A DNA stretch of 64,000 nt from the NCBI RefSeq assembly GCF_049999945.1, contig NZ_JBLYUB010000007.1:235120-299119 (forward strand), in the 5' to 3' direction. The notes below the pieces were generated by a model. That model had not been told where the DNA came from. It did not search any database and saw only the letters and a program-made list of their open reading frames with translations. This document shows positions 19,952 through 29,340 of this stretch, in pieces. The stretch is from Planosporangium spinosum. GTDB taxonomy: Bacteria; Actinomycetota; Actinomycetes; Mycobacteriales; Micromonosporaceae. The translations under genes and the position numbers were made by a program. Every line of letters begins with the position of its first letter. Within the stretch, counting starts at the first letter, position 1.

Positions 19952-20947
19952 TCACAGCGTGGCGGACAGCGCCTTGACCGGCATGCGCAGCTCCTCGAGC
20001 AGCGCCAGGTCCTCGTCCGGGCTGCGGCCGAGCGTGGTCAGGTAGTTGCCCACGATCACCGCGTTGACACCGCCGAGGAGGCCGTCGCGGGTGCCCAGGT
20101 CGCCCAGGGCGATCTCGCGCCCGCCCGCGTACCGCAGGATCGTGCGCGGCAGCGCCAGGCGGAACGCCGCGATCGCGCGCAGCGCGTCCTTCGGGTCGAG
20201 CACCGGCTGCTCGGACAGCGGCGTGCCGGGGCGCGGGTTGAGGAAGTTCAGCGGTACCTCGTGCGGGTCGAGCTGCTGCAGTTGGATGGCGAACTCGGCC
20301 CGCTGCTCGACGCTCTCGCCCAGGCCGAGGATGCCGCCGCAGCAGACCTCCATGCCCGACTCGCGCACCATCCGCAGGGTGTCCCAGCGCTCCTCCCACG
20401 AGTGCGTGGTGACGACGTTCGGGAAGTACGAGCGCGCGGTCTCCAGGTTGTGGTTGTAGCGGTGCACGCCCAGCGCGACGAGCTGGTCGACCTGCTCCTT
20501 GGTGAGCATGCCGACCGACGCGGCGATGTTGATGTCGACCGCCTCGCGGATCGCCTTCACGCCCTCGGCGAGCTGCGCCATCAGCTTGGCGTCGGGACCG
20601 CGGACCGCGGCCACGATGCAGAACTCGGTCGCCCCGGTGGCTGCGGTCTGCCTGGCCGCCTCGACGAGCGCGGGGATGTCCAGCCACACCGCGCGTACCG
20701 GCGAGGTGAACAGCCCCGACTGGGAGCAGAAGTGGCAGTCCTCCGGGCAGCCGCCGGTCTTGAGCGACACGATGCCCTCGACCTCGACCTCCGGACCGCA
20801 CCAGCGCATGCGTACCTGGTGGGCCAGGTCGAGGATGGCCGGAATCTGGTCGTCGGGAAGTCGAAGGACGTCGAGGACGCCGGTCTCATCGAGACCGACA
20901 CCGGTTTCCAGGACGCGTCTGGCGCTCGCGAGCACGGTCTCAGGCAT
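19952..20947 (-). CDS. bioB: Biotin synthase
   Basis: A 331-residue radical SAM enzyme that inserts sulfur into dethiobiotin. The [4Fe-4S]/SAM motif GGCPEDCHFCSQSG (CxxxCxxC) is near residue 70. Other conserved parts are FCIVAAVRGPD, NHNLETARSYFPNVVTTH, CCGGILGLGES and LNFLNPRPGTPL. It is followed by bsaP and is divergent from the bioF-bioD operon across 54 bases. That spacer must hold both promoters; no clear BioQ-type palindrome was seen in it. Confidence 0.95.
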   Translation of the reverse strand: MPETVLASARRVLETGVGLDETGVLDVLRLPDDQIPAILDLAHQVRMRWCGPEVEVEGIVSLKTGGCPEDCHFCSQSGLFTSPVRAVWLDIPALVEAARQTAATGATEFCIVAAVRGPDAKLMAQLAEGVKAIREAVDINIAASVGMLTKEQVDQLVALGVHRYNHNLETARSYFPNVVTTHSWEERWDTLRMVRESGMEVCCGGILGLGESVEQRAEFAIQLQQLDPHEVPLNFLNPRPGTPLSEQPVLDPKDALRAIAAFRLALPRTILRYAGGREIALGDLGTRDGLLGGVNAVIVGNYLTTLGRSPDEDLALLEELRMPVKALSATL

Positions 20948-21001
20948 GGACGTACCCTACAAGGCGTTTGGTGGACCTCGCACAACACCTGGAGGCGTGC
21001 C

Positions 21002-21331
21002 GTGAACTGGCGCAAACCCGACGTGGCATTCCCATGGCGACCGTCGCCGCTGGACAGCCGGTGGTTCGGTGCTCAACGGACGGTCATCGGCCGGGCCGGT
21101 ACGTCACTGGGGACCGTGCGCAGTGGAGCGGCGCCGACGCTGCCACCGCCGGACCCGGACCGGCCGAGCGGCCCCGGCCCCACCGACCCGGAAGGGCCCA
21201 CCGACCCTAAGCCGACCGACCCGACCGACCCGACCGGACCCGACGAGCCGCCGGCCTGCGCGCCCGAGCGGGTGCGGGCCGGCACGCGCGAGCGGGTGCG
21301 GGTGTACGCGCCGGGGCGGGCCGCCGCGTGA
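21002..21331 (+). CDS. Proline-rich small protein of unknown function preceding bioF
   Basis: A 109-residue frame starting at GTG 21002 with a good GGAGG six bases upstream and ending in a four-base overlap with bioF. These two facts support it as real. The N-terminus (MNWRKPDVAFPWRPSPLDSR) is basic and aromatic. The middle is Pro/Asp/Thr-rich (PTDPKPTDPTDPTGPDEPP) and the end is Arg-rich. No domain is recognised. It would be the first gene of the bioF-bioD operon. Confidence 0.5.
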   Translation: MNWRKPDVAFPWRPSPLDSRWFGAQRTVIGRAGTSLGTVRSGAAPTLPPPDPDRPSGPGPTDPEGPTDPKPTDPTDPTGPDEPPACAPERVRAGTRERVRVYAPGRAAA

Positions 21332-22491
21332 CGCTGACCGCGGGGTGGCTGGACACCCTCACCCACCAGGCCGTCCAGCGGGAACAGGCGGGGCTGCGCC
21401 GGGAACTGCGCCCGCACGGGCCGGCCGACGGCGTGGTCGACCTCGCCGGCAACGACTACCTGGGCCTGGCCCGCCATCCGGAGGTCGTCGAGGCCGTCGT
21501 CGCGGCGGTCCGCGCGTACGGGCTCGGTGCCACCGGCTCCCGGCTGGTACGTGGCTCGACCAGCGCGCACGGCGAGCTGGAGACCGGGCTCGCGGAGTGG
21601 CTGGGAACGCCGACCGCGCTGGTGTACTCGTCGGGCTACCTGGCCAACCTGGGCGCGGTCCGGGCGCTCGCCGGTCCGGGGACGCTCATCGTGTCGGACG
21701 CCCACAACCACGCGTCCCTGGTGGACGGTTGCCGGCTGGCCAGGGCGACCGGGCGGGACGGGGTGCAGACCGTTGTCACCCCGCACGCGGACGTGGCGGC
21801 GGTGCGGGCGGTGCTCGCCGCGCACCCCGGCCGGCCGGCGGTGGTCGTCACCGAGTCGGTGTTCTCGGTGGACGGTGACCTGGCCCCGCTGCGCGAGCTG
21901 CACGACGCCTGCCGCGAGCGCGGTGCCCTGCTGCTGGTCGACGACGCGCACGGGGTCGGTGTCCTCGGCCCGCACGGCGCGGGCGGGGTGGCGGCCGCCG
22001 GCCTGGCCGGCGAGCCCGACGTGGTCGTCACGGCCACCCTGTCGAAGGCCTTCGGCGCGGCCGGTGGGGTGGTGGCCGGCCCGGACGAGCTGCGCCGGCA
22101 CCTGGTCGACACCGGCCGTACCTTCATCTACGACACCGCACCGCCGCCCGCCGTCGCCGCCGGCGCCGCCGCGGCGCTGCGGCTGCTGCGTACCGGCGAC
22201 GCGCTGCGCGCCGAGCTGGCCGACCGGGCCGGGTACGCGACCGCGCGGCTGCGCGCGGCCGGCCTGGAGGTGCCCACGCCGGCCGGCGGGGTCCTGTCGG
22301 TCACCGCACCCGGTCCGGAGCAGGCGTTCGCCTGGGCGGCGGCCTGCCGGGAGCGGGGCGTGGCGGTCGGCTGCTTCCGCCCGCCGTCGACGCCGGACGG
22401 CCGGTCGCGGCTGCGGCTTACGATCAACATCGGAGTGGCGCGTAGCGACTTCGCGCGCGCCGTCGACGTCATCCTGGAGGAGCGCCCATGA
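21328..22491 (+). CDS. bioF: 8-amino-7-oxononanoate synthase
   Basis: A 387-residue PLP enzyme condensing pimeloyl thioester with alanine. Typical parts are NDYLGLARHPEVVEA, GATGSRLVRGSTSAHGELE, DAHNHASLVDG, LLVDDAHGVGVLGPHGAGG and TATLSKAFGAAGG, in which the Lys binds PLP. GTG 21328 overlaps the preceding stop and the gene's stop overlaps the bioD ATG. Biotin genes bioA and the pimeloyl genes are not in the window. Confidence 0.93.
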   Translation: MTLTAGWLDTLTHQAVQREQAGLRRELRPHGPADGVVDLAGNDYLGLARHPEVVEAVVAAVRAYGLGATGSRLVRGSTSAHGELETGLAEWLGTPTALVYSSGYLANLGAVRALAGPGTLIVSDAHNHASLVDGCRLARATGRDGVQTVVTPHADVAAVRAVLAAHPGRPAVVVTESVFSVDGDLAPLRELHDACRERGALLLVDDAHGVGVLGPHGAGGVAAAGLAGEPDVVVTATLSKAFGAAGGVVAGPDELRRHLVDTGRTFIYDTAPPPAVAAGAAAALRLLRTGDALRAELADRAGYATARLRAAGLEVPTPAGGVLSVTAPGPEQAFAWAAACRERGVAVGCFRPPSTPDGRSRLRLTINIGVARSDFARAVDVILEERP

Positions 22492-23204
22492 CGCCGTGGC
22501 GCGGGCCGGTCATCGTCACCGGTACCGACACCGGAGTTGGCAAGACCGTCGTGACCGCCGCGCTGGCCGCCGCGGCCACCGACTCCGGGCTGCGGGTCGC
22601 CGTGGTCAAACCCGGCCAGACCGGGATCGCCGGAGGGGAGGAGACCGACGCCGAGGTCGTCGCCCGGCTGGCCGCCCCGGTGACGGTACGCACGCTCGCG
22701 TCGTACCCGGACCCGCTCGCCCCGCTGAGCGCGGCCCGGGTGGCGGGCCTCGCGCCGCTCGTGCTCGCCGACGTGCTCACGGCCGTGGAGGAGCTCGCCG
22801 CCGAGCATGAACTGGTCCTCGTCGAGGGGGCCGGCGGACTGCTGGTCGCCATGGGCGACGGCGGCTGGACCATCGCCGACCTGGCCATCGCGCTCGGTGC
22901 CCCCGCGATCGTGGTGGCCCGCGCCGGGCTGGGCACGCTCAACCACACCGCGCTCACCCTCGAGGCGCTCGACCGGAGGGAGATCCCGGCCCGGGTGGTG
23001 ATCGGTGCCTGGCCGGACCGGCCGGAGCTGGTGCACCGCACGAACCTGACCGACCTGACCGGGACGCTGGCCGGCGTGGTACCCGACGGCGTGGGCGGGA
23101 ACGAACCGGCCTGGTTCCGGCAGCGGGCCGCCGAGTGGCTGGCTCCGGAACTGCACGGCACGTTCGACGCCGAGAAGTTCCGGAGCCAGCACGCGATCGA
23201 CTAG
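22488..23204 (+). CDS. bioD: ATP-dependent dethiobiotin synthetase
   Basis: A 238-residue P-loop enzyme forming the ureido ring of dethiobiotin. The nucleotide loop GTDTGVGKTVVTAALA is at ~residue 8. VVKPGQTGI and LVEGAGGLLVAM are also characteristic. The ATG overlaps the bioF stop. It ends only 19 bases from the convergent glyA stop. Confidence 0.93.
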   Translation: MTPWRGPVIVTGTDTGVGKTVVTAALAAAATDSGLRVAVVKPGQTGIAGGEETDAEVVARLAAPVTVRTLASYPDPLAPLSAARVAGLAPLVLADVLTAVEELAAEHELVLVEGAGGLLVAMGDGGWTIADLAIALGAPAIVVARAGLGTLNHTALTLEALDRREIPARVVIGAWPDRPELVHRTNLTDLTGTLAGVVPDGVGGNEPAWFRQRAAEWLAPELHGTFDAEKFRSQHAID

Positions 23205-23223
23205 CGGGCCGGCAGGTGCCCGA

Positions 23224-24498
<1,275 letters not shown>

Positions 24499-24526
24499 GA
24501 GCGTCCTCCTGGCAAGGTCGGCCAAC

Positions 24527-24626
24527 GACCGGACACCCAGGCGCGCGGTGTCACGATCACGGTCGCTCCCCGGTGGTCGATTCCACCTTCTGTGCTGCGC
24601 CAGTCACGAGTACCACCCGAGTCTAG
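24527..24626 (-). promoter_or_regulatory. Probable ZTP (pfl) riboswitch upstream of glyA
   Basis: On the leftward strand the glyA leader reads CGTGACTGGCGCAGC, then GGTGG...CCACCGGGGAGCGACC, then CCGCGCGCCTGGGTG. This matches the conserved blocks of the pfl/ZTP aptamer: a CGUGACUGGC strand, a GGUGG/CCACC stem followed by GGGGAGC, and a closing CCGCCUGGG-type block. A small hairpin (GGTCG TTGGC CGACC) lies between it and the ribosome-binding site. ZTP riboswitches commonly control glyA and other one-carbon genes in actinobacteria. The identification is by eye. Confidence 0.8.
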
Positions 24627-24669
24627 TGCTGACCGGTGATCTGGACGCGGCGCCCGTACTCTGTCGCGG

Positions 24670-25800
24670 GTGAGAACCCGGATGTGGGCCGTGCTGGCCG
24701 CGGTACTGATGGTCGCCGGAGGCTGCTCCGCCGACGCGAGCGGTGCGCCGGTGGGTACCTGGCAGGCGGCCCCCGTCACGCCGGCGGCGGCGGGCGCGGC
24801 GTCGGCGGCTGCGGCGTCGGGCGGCGACGTCACCCTCGCGTTCGCCGGGGACGTGCACTTCAGCGACCGTACCGCCGACCTGCTGGACGATCCGGCGACC
24901 GCGTTCGGTCCGGTGGCCGAGACGTTGCGCGGCGCCGACGTCGCCATGGTCAACCTGGAGACCGCGGTCACCGACCGGGGCACCCCCGAGCCGAAGCAGT
25001 TCCACTTCCGGGCGCCGGCCACCGCGCTGGACGCGGTCAAGGCGGCCGGGGTGGACGTGGTGACCGTCGCCAACAACCACGCGCTCGACTACGGCAGGGT
25101 CGGGCTCACCGACACCCTCGACAACGCGCGCAAGGCGGGGATGCCGGCGATCGGCGCCGGCCGTACCGCGGACGAGGCGTACGCGCCGTGGGTGACGACG
25201 GTCCGGGGTACCCGGATCGCCGTCGTCGCGGTCAGCCAGGTCCACGAGCTGGAGGGCAGCTGGGCCGCCCGGGACGACCGGCCCGGGATCGCGATGGCGG
25301 CCAACCTCGACCGCTCCGTCGCCGCCGTCGCCGCCGCGCGCAAGCAGGCCGACGTGGTCATCGTGTACGCGCACTGGGGCCAGGAGGGCAACGACTGCCC
25401 GACGTCGGAGATGAAGACGTTCGCCGCCCGGATGGCGAAGGCCGGCGCGGACGTCGTGCTGGGTACGCACGCCCACCTGCTGCTCGGCGACGGCTGGCTG
25501 GGTAACACCTACGTCGCGTACGGCCTGGGAAACTTCCTGTGGTGGCGTGACGACGCCTTCAGCAACGACACCGGCGTCCTGCGCCTGACCCTGCACGACC
25601 GCCGGGTGGCCCGGTCGGAGCTGGTGCCCGCGTCGATCTCCCGGACCACCGGCCAGCCGCTGCCGGTCACCGGTGCCGAGGCCACCCGGATCACCAAGGA
25701 GTTCACCGGCCTGCGGTCCTGTACCGGGCTGTCCGGTACCGCCTCGCCGTCCGGTACCGCCTCGCCGTCCGGTACGGCCTCGCCGTCCGGTACCGGGTAG
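24670..25800 (+). CDS. CapA-family lipoprotein (metallophosphatase-like), copy 1
   Basis: A 376-residue protein with a lipoprotein signal (MRTRMWAVLAAVLMVAGGC, lipobox Cys at 19). The CapA/PgsA-type calcineurin-like domain has LAFAGDVHFSDRTA, MVNLETAVTDRG, NNHALDYG, YAHWGQEGNDCP and GTHAHLLLGDGW. This family occurs in poly-gamma-glutamate and other polymer systems, but no CapB/C partners are present, so the substrate is open. The C-terminus carries four copies of an 18-base repeat encoding SGTASP. The following gene is a paralogue, so the pair arose by tandem duplication. Confidence 0.82.
   Translation: MRTRMWAVLAAVLMVAGGCSADASGAPVGTWQAAPVTPAAAGAASAAAASGGDVTLAFAGDVHFSDRTADLLDDPATAFGPVAETLRGADVAMVNLETAVTDRGTPEPKQFHFRAPATALDAVKAAGVDVVTVANNHALDYGRVGLTDTLDNARKAGMPAIGAGRTADEAYAPWVTTVRGTRIAVVAVSQVHELEGSWAARDDRPGIAMAANLDRSVAAVAAARKQADVVIVYAHWGQEGNDCPTSEMKTFAARMAKAGADVVLGTHAHLLLGDGWLGNTYVAYGLGNFLWWRDDAFSNDTGVLRLTLHDRRVARSELVPASISRTTGQPLPVTGAEATRITKEFTGLRSCTGLSGTASPSGTASPSGTASPSGTG
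25733..25800. repeat. 18-bp coding tandem repeat (SGTASP)
   Basis: TCCGGTACCGCCTCGCCG is repeated nearly perfectly about 3.5 times at the 3' end of the first capA-like gene. A further TCCGGTACCGG lies just after the stop, showing that the array extends past it. Confidence 0.8.
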
Positions 25801-25893
25801 CTGTCCGGTACCGGCCCGTACGGGGCGGTACCGGGATGGACGCGTCGAACCGGTTGCCAGTCGGCGACGGCGCCGCGCCGCTACCCTGTCGCG

Positions 25894-26988
25894 GTGACCG
25901 GACGACGCAGGATGACAGGACTGGCCGCGACCGTACTCGTACTGGCCGGCGCCGTTGCAGGGTGTGCGCGGGAGACGGCGACGTTCCACCCGGCCGGGGC
26001 CGTCGCGTCGTCCGGAGCGTCGGGGGCCCCGGCCGCGCCGGGATCCGCGGACCCGTCCGGGCCGGCGGGGTCGATCACATTGGCGTTCGCCGGCGACGTG
26101 CACTTCACCGAACGTACCGCGCCACTGCTGGACGACCCGGCGACCGCGTTCGGACCGATCGCCACGGTGCTGCGTGACGCGGACCTGACCATGCTCAACC
26201 TGGAGACGGCGATCACCGACCGGGGTACCCCGGAGCCGAAGCAGTACCACTTCCGGGCGCCGGTCACCGCGTTCGACGCGGTGCGTGCGGCCGGGGTGGA
26301 CGTGGTCACCCTGGCCAACAACCACGTCCTCGACTACGGCCAGGTCGGGCTCGCCGACACCCTCGACAACGCGAAGCGCGCCGGGTTCCCCTTCGTTGGG
26401 GTCGGGCGCGCCGCCGCCGAGGCGTACGCGCCGCTGTACGTGACCGTGAAGGGCGTCAAGGTCGCGCTGCTGGCGTTCAGCCAGGTACACGAACTGGAGA
26501 GCACCTGGGTGGCCAAGCCGAACCGGCCGGGCGTCGCGATGGCCCTGGATCTGGACCGGGCCACCGGCGCGGTCGCCACCGCCCGCAAGAACGCCGACCT
26601 GGTGATCGTGTTCAACCACTGGGGCCAGGAGGGCAAGTCGTGCCCCAACGGCGAGCAGAAGACGTTCGCCGCGAAGCTCGCCGCCGCCGGAGCGGACCTG
26701 ATCATCGGGTCGCATGCGCACACGCTCCAGGGCGACGGCTGGCTGGGCGGCACGTACGTGGCGTACGGGCTGGCGAACTTCCTCTGGTACGGCGACTCGT
26801 TCAGTACCGAGACCGGTGTGCTCAAGGTGACCGTCGACGGTCGCCGGGTGGTCAGGAACGAGTTCCTGCCAGCGGTGGTGTCCGTCACAGGACAGCCGGT
26901 GCCGGCGACCGGGGAGGCGGGAAACAAGATCAATCAGCGCTACGCCGGCCTTCGCCAGTGTGCCGGTCTCGCCGCCCAGCCGTCGTGA
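25894..26988 (+). CDS. CapA-family lipoprotein (metallophosphatase-like), copy 2
   Basis: A 364-residue paralogue of the preceding gene with the same motifs (LAFAGDVHFTERTA, MLNLETAITDRGTPEPKQ, NNHVLDYG, NHWGQEGKSCPN, GSHAHTLQGDGW). It has its own lipobox (VLAGAVAGC). It starts at GTG 25894, 93 bases after copy 1, and lacks the C-terminal repeat tail. The strong identity through the domain and divergence in the signal and tail suggest duplication followed by divergence of the anchor regions. It is anchored to the outer face of the membrane once lipidated by Lgt. Confidence 0.82.
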   Translation: MTGRRRMTGLAATVLVLAGAVAGCARETATFHPAGAVASSGASGAPAAPGSADPSGPAGSITLAFAGDVHFTERTAPLLDDPATAFGPIATVLRDADLTMLNLETAITDRGTPEPKQYHFRAPVTAFDAVRAAGVDVVTLANNHVLDYGQVGLADTLDNAKRAGFPFVGVGRAAAEAYAPLYVTVKGVKVALLAFSQVHELESTWVAKPNRPGVAMALDLDRATGAVATARKNADLVIVFNHWGQEGKSCPNGEQKTFAAKLAAAGADLIIGSHAHTLQGDGWLGGTYVAYGLANFLWYGDSFSTETGVLKVTVDGRRVVRNEFLPAVVSVTGQPVPATGEAGNKINQRYAGLRQCAGLAAQPS

Positions 26989-27055
26989 ATTGCCTGCTTG
27001 ATCGGCATATGGCGGGCTCGGGGCGATTCATCGACACGCCGGATGCCCCCCCGGT

Positions 27056-27085
27056 TTGGCGGTGGGGGCGGGCGTGGGCTAAAGT
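27056..27085 (+). promoter_or_regulatory. Possible promoter of the tRNA cluster
   Basis: TTGGCG (27056-27061) and TAAAGT (27080-27085) separated by 18 bases form a plausible vegetative promoter about 65 bases upstream of tRNA-Gly. Confidence 0.4.
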
Positions 27086-27150
27086 TCTCATCCGTCAGCG
27101 GGAAACGCGGCAGGAACCGGAAACGGGGACGCCGAGAGAACCGAAGACAT

Positions 27151-27223
27151 GCGGACGTAGCGCAGTTGGTAGCGCATCACCTTGCCAAGGTGAGGGTCGC
27201 GGGTTCGAGTCCCGTCGTCCGCT
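27151..27223 (+). tRNA. tRNA-Gly (GCC)
   Basis: Cloverleaf of 73 bases: acceptor GCGGACG pairs with CGTCCGC, D-loop AGCGCAGTTGGTAGCGC, anticodon GCC at 27184-27186, T-arm GGGTTCGAGTCCC. The CCA is not encoded. Confidence 0.97.
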
Positions 27224-27257
27224 CGGAGGCCGCCAGATAATCTCGAGGCGACACCTC

Positions 27258-27328
27258 GGTGGAGTGGCCGAGAGGCGAGGCAACGGCCTGCAAAGCCGTG
27301 TACACGGGTTCAAATCCCGTCTCCACCT
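27258..27328 (+). tRNA. tRNA-Cys (GCA)
   Basis: Cloverleaf of 71 bases: acceptor GGTGGAG pairs with CTCCACC, anticodon GCA at 27290-27292, T-arm CGGGTTCAAATCCCG. No encoded CCA. Confidence 0.96.
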
Positions 27329-27367
27329 CGATCCCGAGTACACGGGGGCACCACCAGATAAACCCCA

Positions 27368-27442
27368 GGGCGATTGGCGCAGTGGGAGCGCGCTTCCTTG
27401 ACACGGAAGAGGTCACTGGTTCAAACCCAGTATCGCCCACCA
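27368..27442 (+). tRNA. tRNA-Val (GAC), probable integration site
   Basis: Cloverleaf with acceptor GGGCGAT/ATCGCCC, anticodon GAC within CTTGACACG, T-arm TGGTTCAAACCCA, and CCA at 27440-27442, unlike the other two tRNAs. A tyrosine integrase gene lies just beyond. The 3' half of this tRNA is therefore the likely attachment core of the element to the right. The encoded CCA could come from the element side. Confidence 0.96.
27412..27442 (+). other. Probable left attachment site (attL) in tRNA-Val
   Basis: Tyrosine integrases of this type recombine within the anticodon-to-3' part of a tRNA gene. The integrase is encoded 170 bases away and reads towards the tRNA. The exact core cannot be set because the right junction is outside the window. 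Confidence 0.6.
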
Positions 27443-27451
27443 TCTAAATAG

Positions 27452-27498
27452 GCAGTTCATGTGACCCGTTGCCGGTGACCCGGTAGCGGGTCAACTGC
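27452..27498. terminator. Nested dyad downstream of tRNA-Val
   Basis: GCAGTT (27452-27457) pairs with AACTGC (27493-27498). Inside, GACCCGTTGCCGG can pair with CCGGTAGCGGGTC, with G-U pairs. It may terminate the tRNA transcript. It also sits in the region where integrase arm sites would lie. Confidence 0.5.
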
Positions 27499-27538
27499 TA
27501 TTCAGGCCTTACGGTGGGAGCATTTGGGGAGCACGGCC

Positions 27539-27589
27539 GCTCCCCGGGTGTGACAACTTCCGTTCGCCGATTGTCCTGCTCCCCGGGTG
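27539..27589 (+). repeat. Two direct repeats beside the attachment site
   Basis: The 12-base sequence GCTCCCCGGGTG occurs at 27539-27550 and 27578-27589. The region also contains a GGGGAGC...GCTCCCC inverted pair. Position between the tRNA and integrase stop suggests integrase or excisionase arm-type binding sites. Confidence 0.5.
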
Positions 27590-27613
27590 AGCACTTCCTA
27601 GTCGCAAAGGTGG

Positions 27614-28726
27614 TCACGTCGCGGAGGGCCGCCGTGGGGGAGTGGTTTGCTCCCATCGTGCCTGGAGGCCGTCGGCCAGGCGTTGTTCGACGGTGGCGCT
27701 GACGTGGCTGTAGATGCCCCGGACGCCGGGCAGGCGGTGACCGAGCCGTTTGGCCTGGGCGACCTCGGGCACGCCGTCTTCGATGAGCCAGGTCTTGTGG
27801 CTGTGTCGCAGGTCGTGGAAGTGCAGACCGCGCACGACGGCGGGGATGCCGTTGTCCGGGTCGCCGTCGGTGGCGGGGCGCCAGTGGCGGCGGTGGAAGC
27901 TGGAGCGGCGGTGCAGTCCGCCGTCGCGACCGGTGAAGACGTGATCGTGGTCGTGGCTTTCGAGGTGGGTGCGCAGGAGATCGATCAGGAAGGGTGGCAG
28001 CAGGATGTCGCGTACGGCGGCCGGGGTTTTGGGTGGGCCGAGTTCGAGGTGGCCGCCGACCTCGTGGAGGGCGCCTTCGTCGGGGTCAATGAGGATGCGT
28101 GCGTCGTCGAGCTTGCAGTTGGGGCGGCGCAGTCCGGTGAGTTCGCCCCACCGCATCCCGGTGTAGGCGGCCGTGATGATGAGCGCCTGGTTCGGGGAGC
28201 TGACGCGGCTGGCGATCTCGTTGACCTGTTCGGCGGTCGCCCACGGTCGTTCTGGGCGGTGGGCTGAGGTGTTGCGCAGGCGACGGCACGGGTTCATGGC
28301 GATACGCCGCTCTTCGACCGCCTCGCCCATGATCATGGATAGCAGGCTGAGGATGCTGGCGACGGTGGAGTCGGCGCGGTGGCGGTTGAGGTCTTTGACC
28401 CATCGTTTTACGGCCATGCGGGTGATGGCGTTGAGGGGCGTGTCGCCGAAGCGGGGCAGGATGTGCACGTCGAGGTGCGAGCGGTACCGCTCGAACGTGG
28501 ACGCGCCGACGTCGTGGGCGTCGAGCCACTGCTCGACCCACTCGTTGAGGGTGATCTTGCCGTTGTCGGGGTTGATGAACACGTCACGGTGCTGGTCGGT
28601 TTCGATGGCCCGCGCGCGGGCGTTGGCCGCCGTTTTGGTGGGGTGACTGCTGTCGGTGGCGACGCTGCCGGTCGGGGTACGGAATCGCACCCGCCACTGG
28701 TCGCCGCGCTTTTCGACCCAAGCCAT
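27614..28726 (-). CDS. int: Tyrosine recombinase (integrase)
   Basis: A 370-residue phage-type integrase. An N-terminal AP2-like arm-binding domain (MAWVEKRGDQWRVRFRTPTG) is followed by a SAM-like core-binding domain (LNEWVEQWLDAHDVGASTFE). The catalytic domain shows the first Arg in AAYTGMRWGELTGL, HFHDLRHSHKTWL (HxxR), LGHRLPG (second His) and the nucleophile Tyr in GIYSHVS. The ATG at 28726 fits the family start; upstream in-frame sequence covers a hairpin. It lies at the left end of the element, next to tRNA-Val, and follows the excisionase-like gene. Confidence 0.95.
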   Translation of the reverse strand: MAWVEKRGDQWRVRFRTPTGSVATDSSHPTKTAANARARAIETDQHRDVFINPDNGKITLNEWVEQWLDAHDVGASTFERYRSHLDVHILPRFGDTPLNAITRMAVKRWVKDLNRHRADSTVASILSLLSMIMGEAVEERRIAMNPCRRLRNTSAHRPERPWATAEQVNEIASRVSSPNQALIITAAYTGMRWGELTGLRRPNCKLDDARILIDPDEGALHEVGGHLELGPPKTPAAVRDILLPPFLIDLLRTHLESHDHDHVFTGRDGGLHRRSSFHRRHWRPATDGDPDNGIPAVVRGLHFHDLRHSHKTWLIEDGVPEVAQAKRLGHRLPGVRGIYSHVSATVEQRLADGLQARWEQTTPPRRPSAT

Positions 28727-28757
28727 GGTGGCGTCGTTCTCCTGTCCGTTGTTGTCG

Positions 28758-28796
28758 CATGGTGGTCCGGCCCTGGGGTAGGGCCGGACCACCATG
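28758..28796. terminator. 17-bp perfect inverted repeat between xis-like and int genes
   Basis: CATGGTGGTCCGGCCCT (28758-28774) and AGGGCCGGACCACCATG (28780-28796) are separated by five bases. On the leftward transcript this makes a very stable hairpin between the excisionase stop and the integrase start. It would lower int expression relative to the upstream gene. Confidence 0.7.
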
Positions 28797-28852
28797 GACG
28801 CTCCCCATGTCAGCGGAGGTCAAGTCCTACCGGCCGCCGGGGACGTCGATGG

Positions 28853-29074
28853 TCAGTGGTGCTGGTGGGTGGGCGTGCACGCGCCGGCCGCGATGATCAA
28901 ATTCAGATCGTTGGCGGAGAACCGCAGGTGCTTGCCGACGAAGGTGCACGGGATGGCACGCGCGGTCGCCTTCTTTCGTAGCCACGATGGACTGATCTGA
29001 AGGAGAGCCGCGGCCTGTTCCGCGGTGTAGAGCAGCGGTACATTGCTGGTTTCGTCCCGCGGGGGGCCGCTCAT
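28853..29074 (-). CDS. Excisionase-like helix-turn-helix protein
   Basis: A 73-residue protein with a MerR/excisionase-type winged helix: LLYTAEQAAALLQISPSWLRK then ARAIPCTFVGKHLRFSANDLN. Such proteins bind DNA at attachment sites and bias the integrase towards excision. ATG 29074 (MSGPPRDETSN) is chosen over further upstream starts, which give an unrelated basic leader. It is upstream of and co-directional with the integrase. Confidence 0.82.
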   Translation of the reverse strand: MSGPPRDETSNVPLLYTAEQAAALLQISPSWLRKKATARAIPCTFVGKHLRFSANDLNLIIAAGACTPTHQHH

Positions 29075-29340
29075 CGGTGCCCCGCGTTCCCGGCAGCCAG
29101 AGGCGATGAGGCTCTTTGCGCGACAACGCGTAGGTTCCTCTGTTGGACACCGGAAGCCCACGGCTCAGCCACCGGCGATGACCAGCGTGTTCCGGCCCGT
29201 CTGGGCGTACCTGCACCAGCTTGACGTGGCCTCTGGATCTCTGGGCTGGGCTCGGCGCGGTCCCCGTCACACCGGCCCGGCTGAACCCAAGGGCCTGGAT
29301 GGGCTTGCCGGTACCGCGCCGCTCGACAGAGACTCTCGAC

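Noticed and set aside
19883..21001. Long rightward open frame opposite bioB
   Set aside because: It is antisense to a clear bioB and has the low-complexity composition of a shadow frame; only the part from 21002 has its own ribosome-binding site.
20948..21001. BioQ or BirA operator between bioB and bioF operons
   Set aside because: No clear inverted repeat of the known type was found in the 54 bases.
27151..27442. More than three tRNA genes
   Set aside because: Only three complete cloverleafs can be drawn in this interval.
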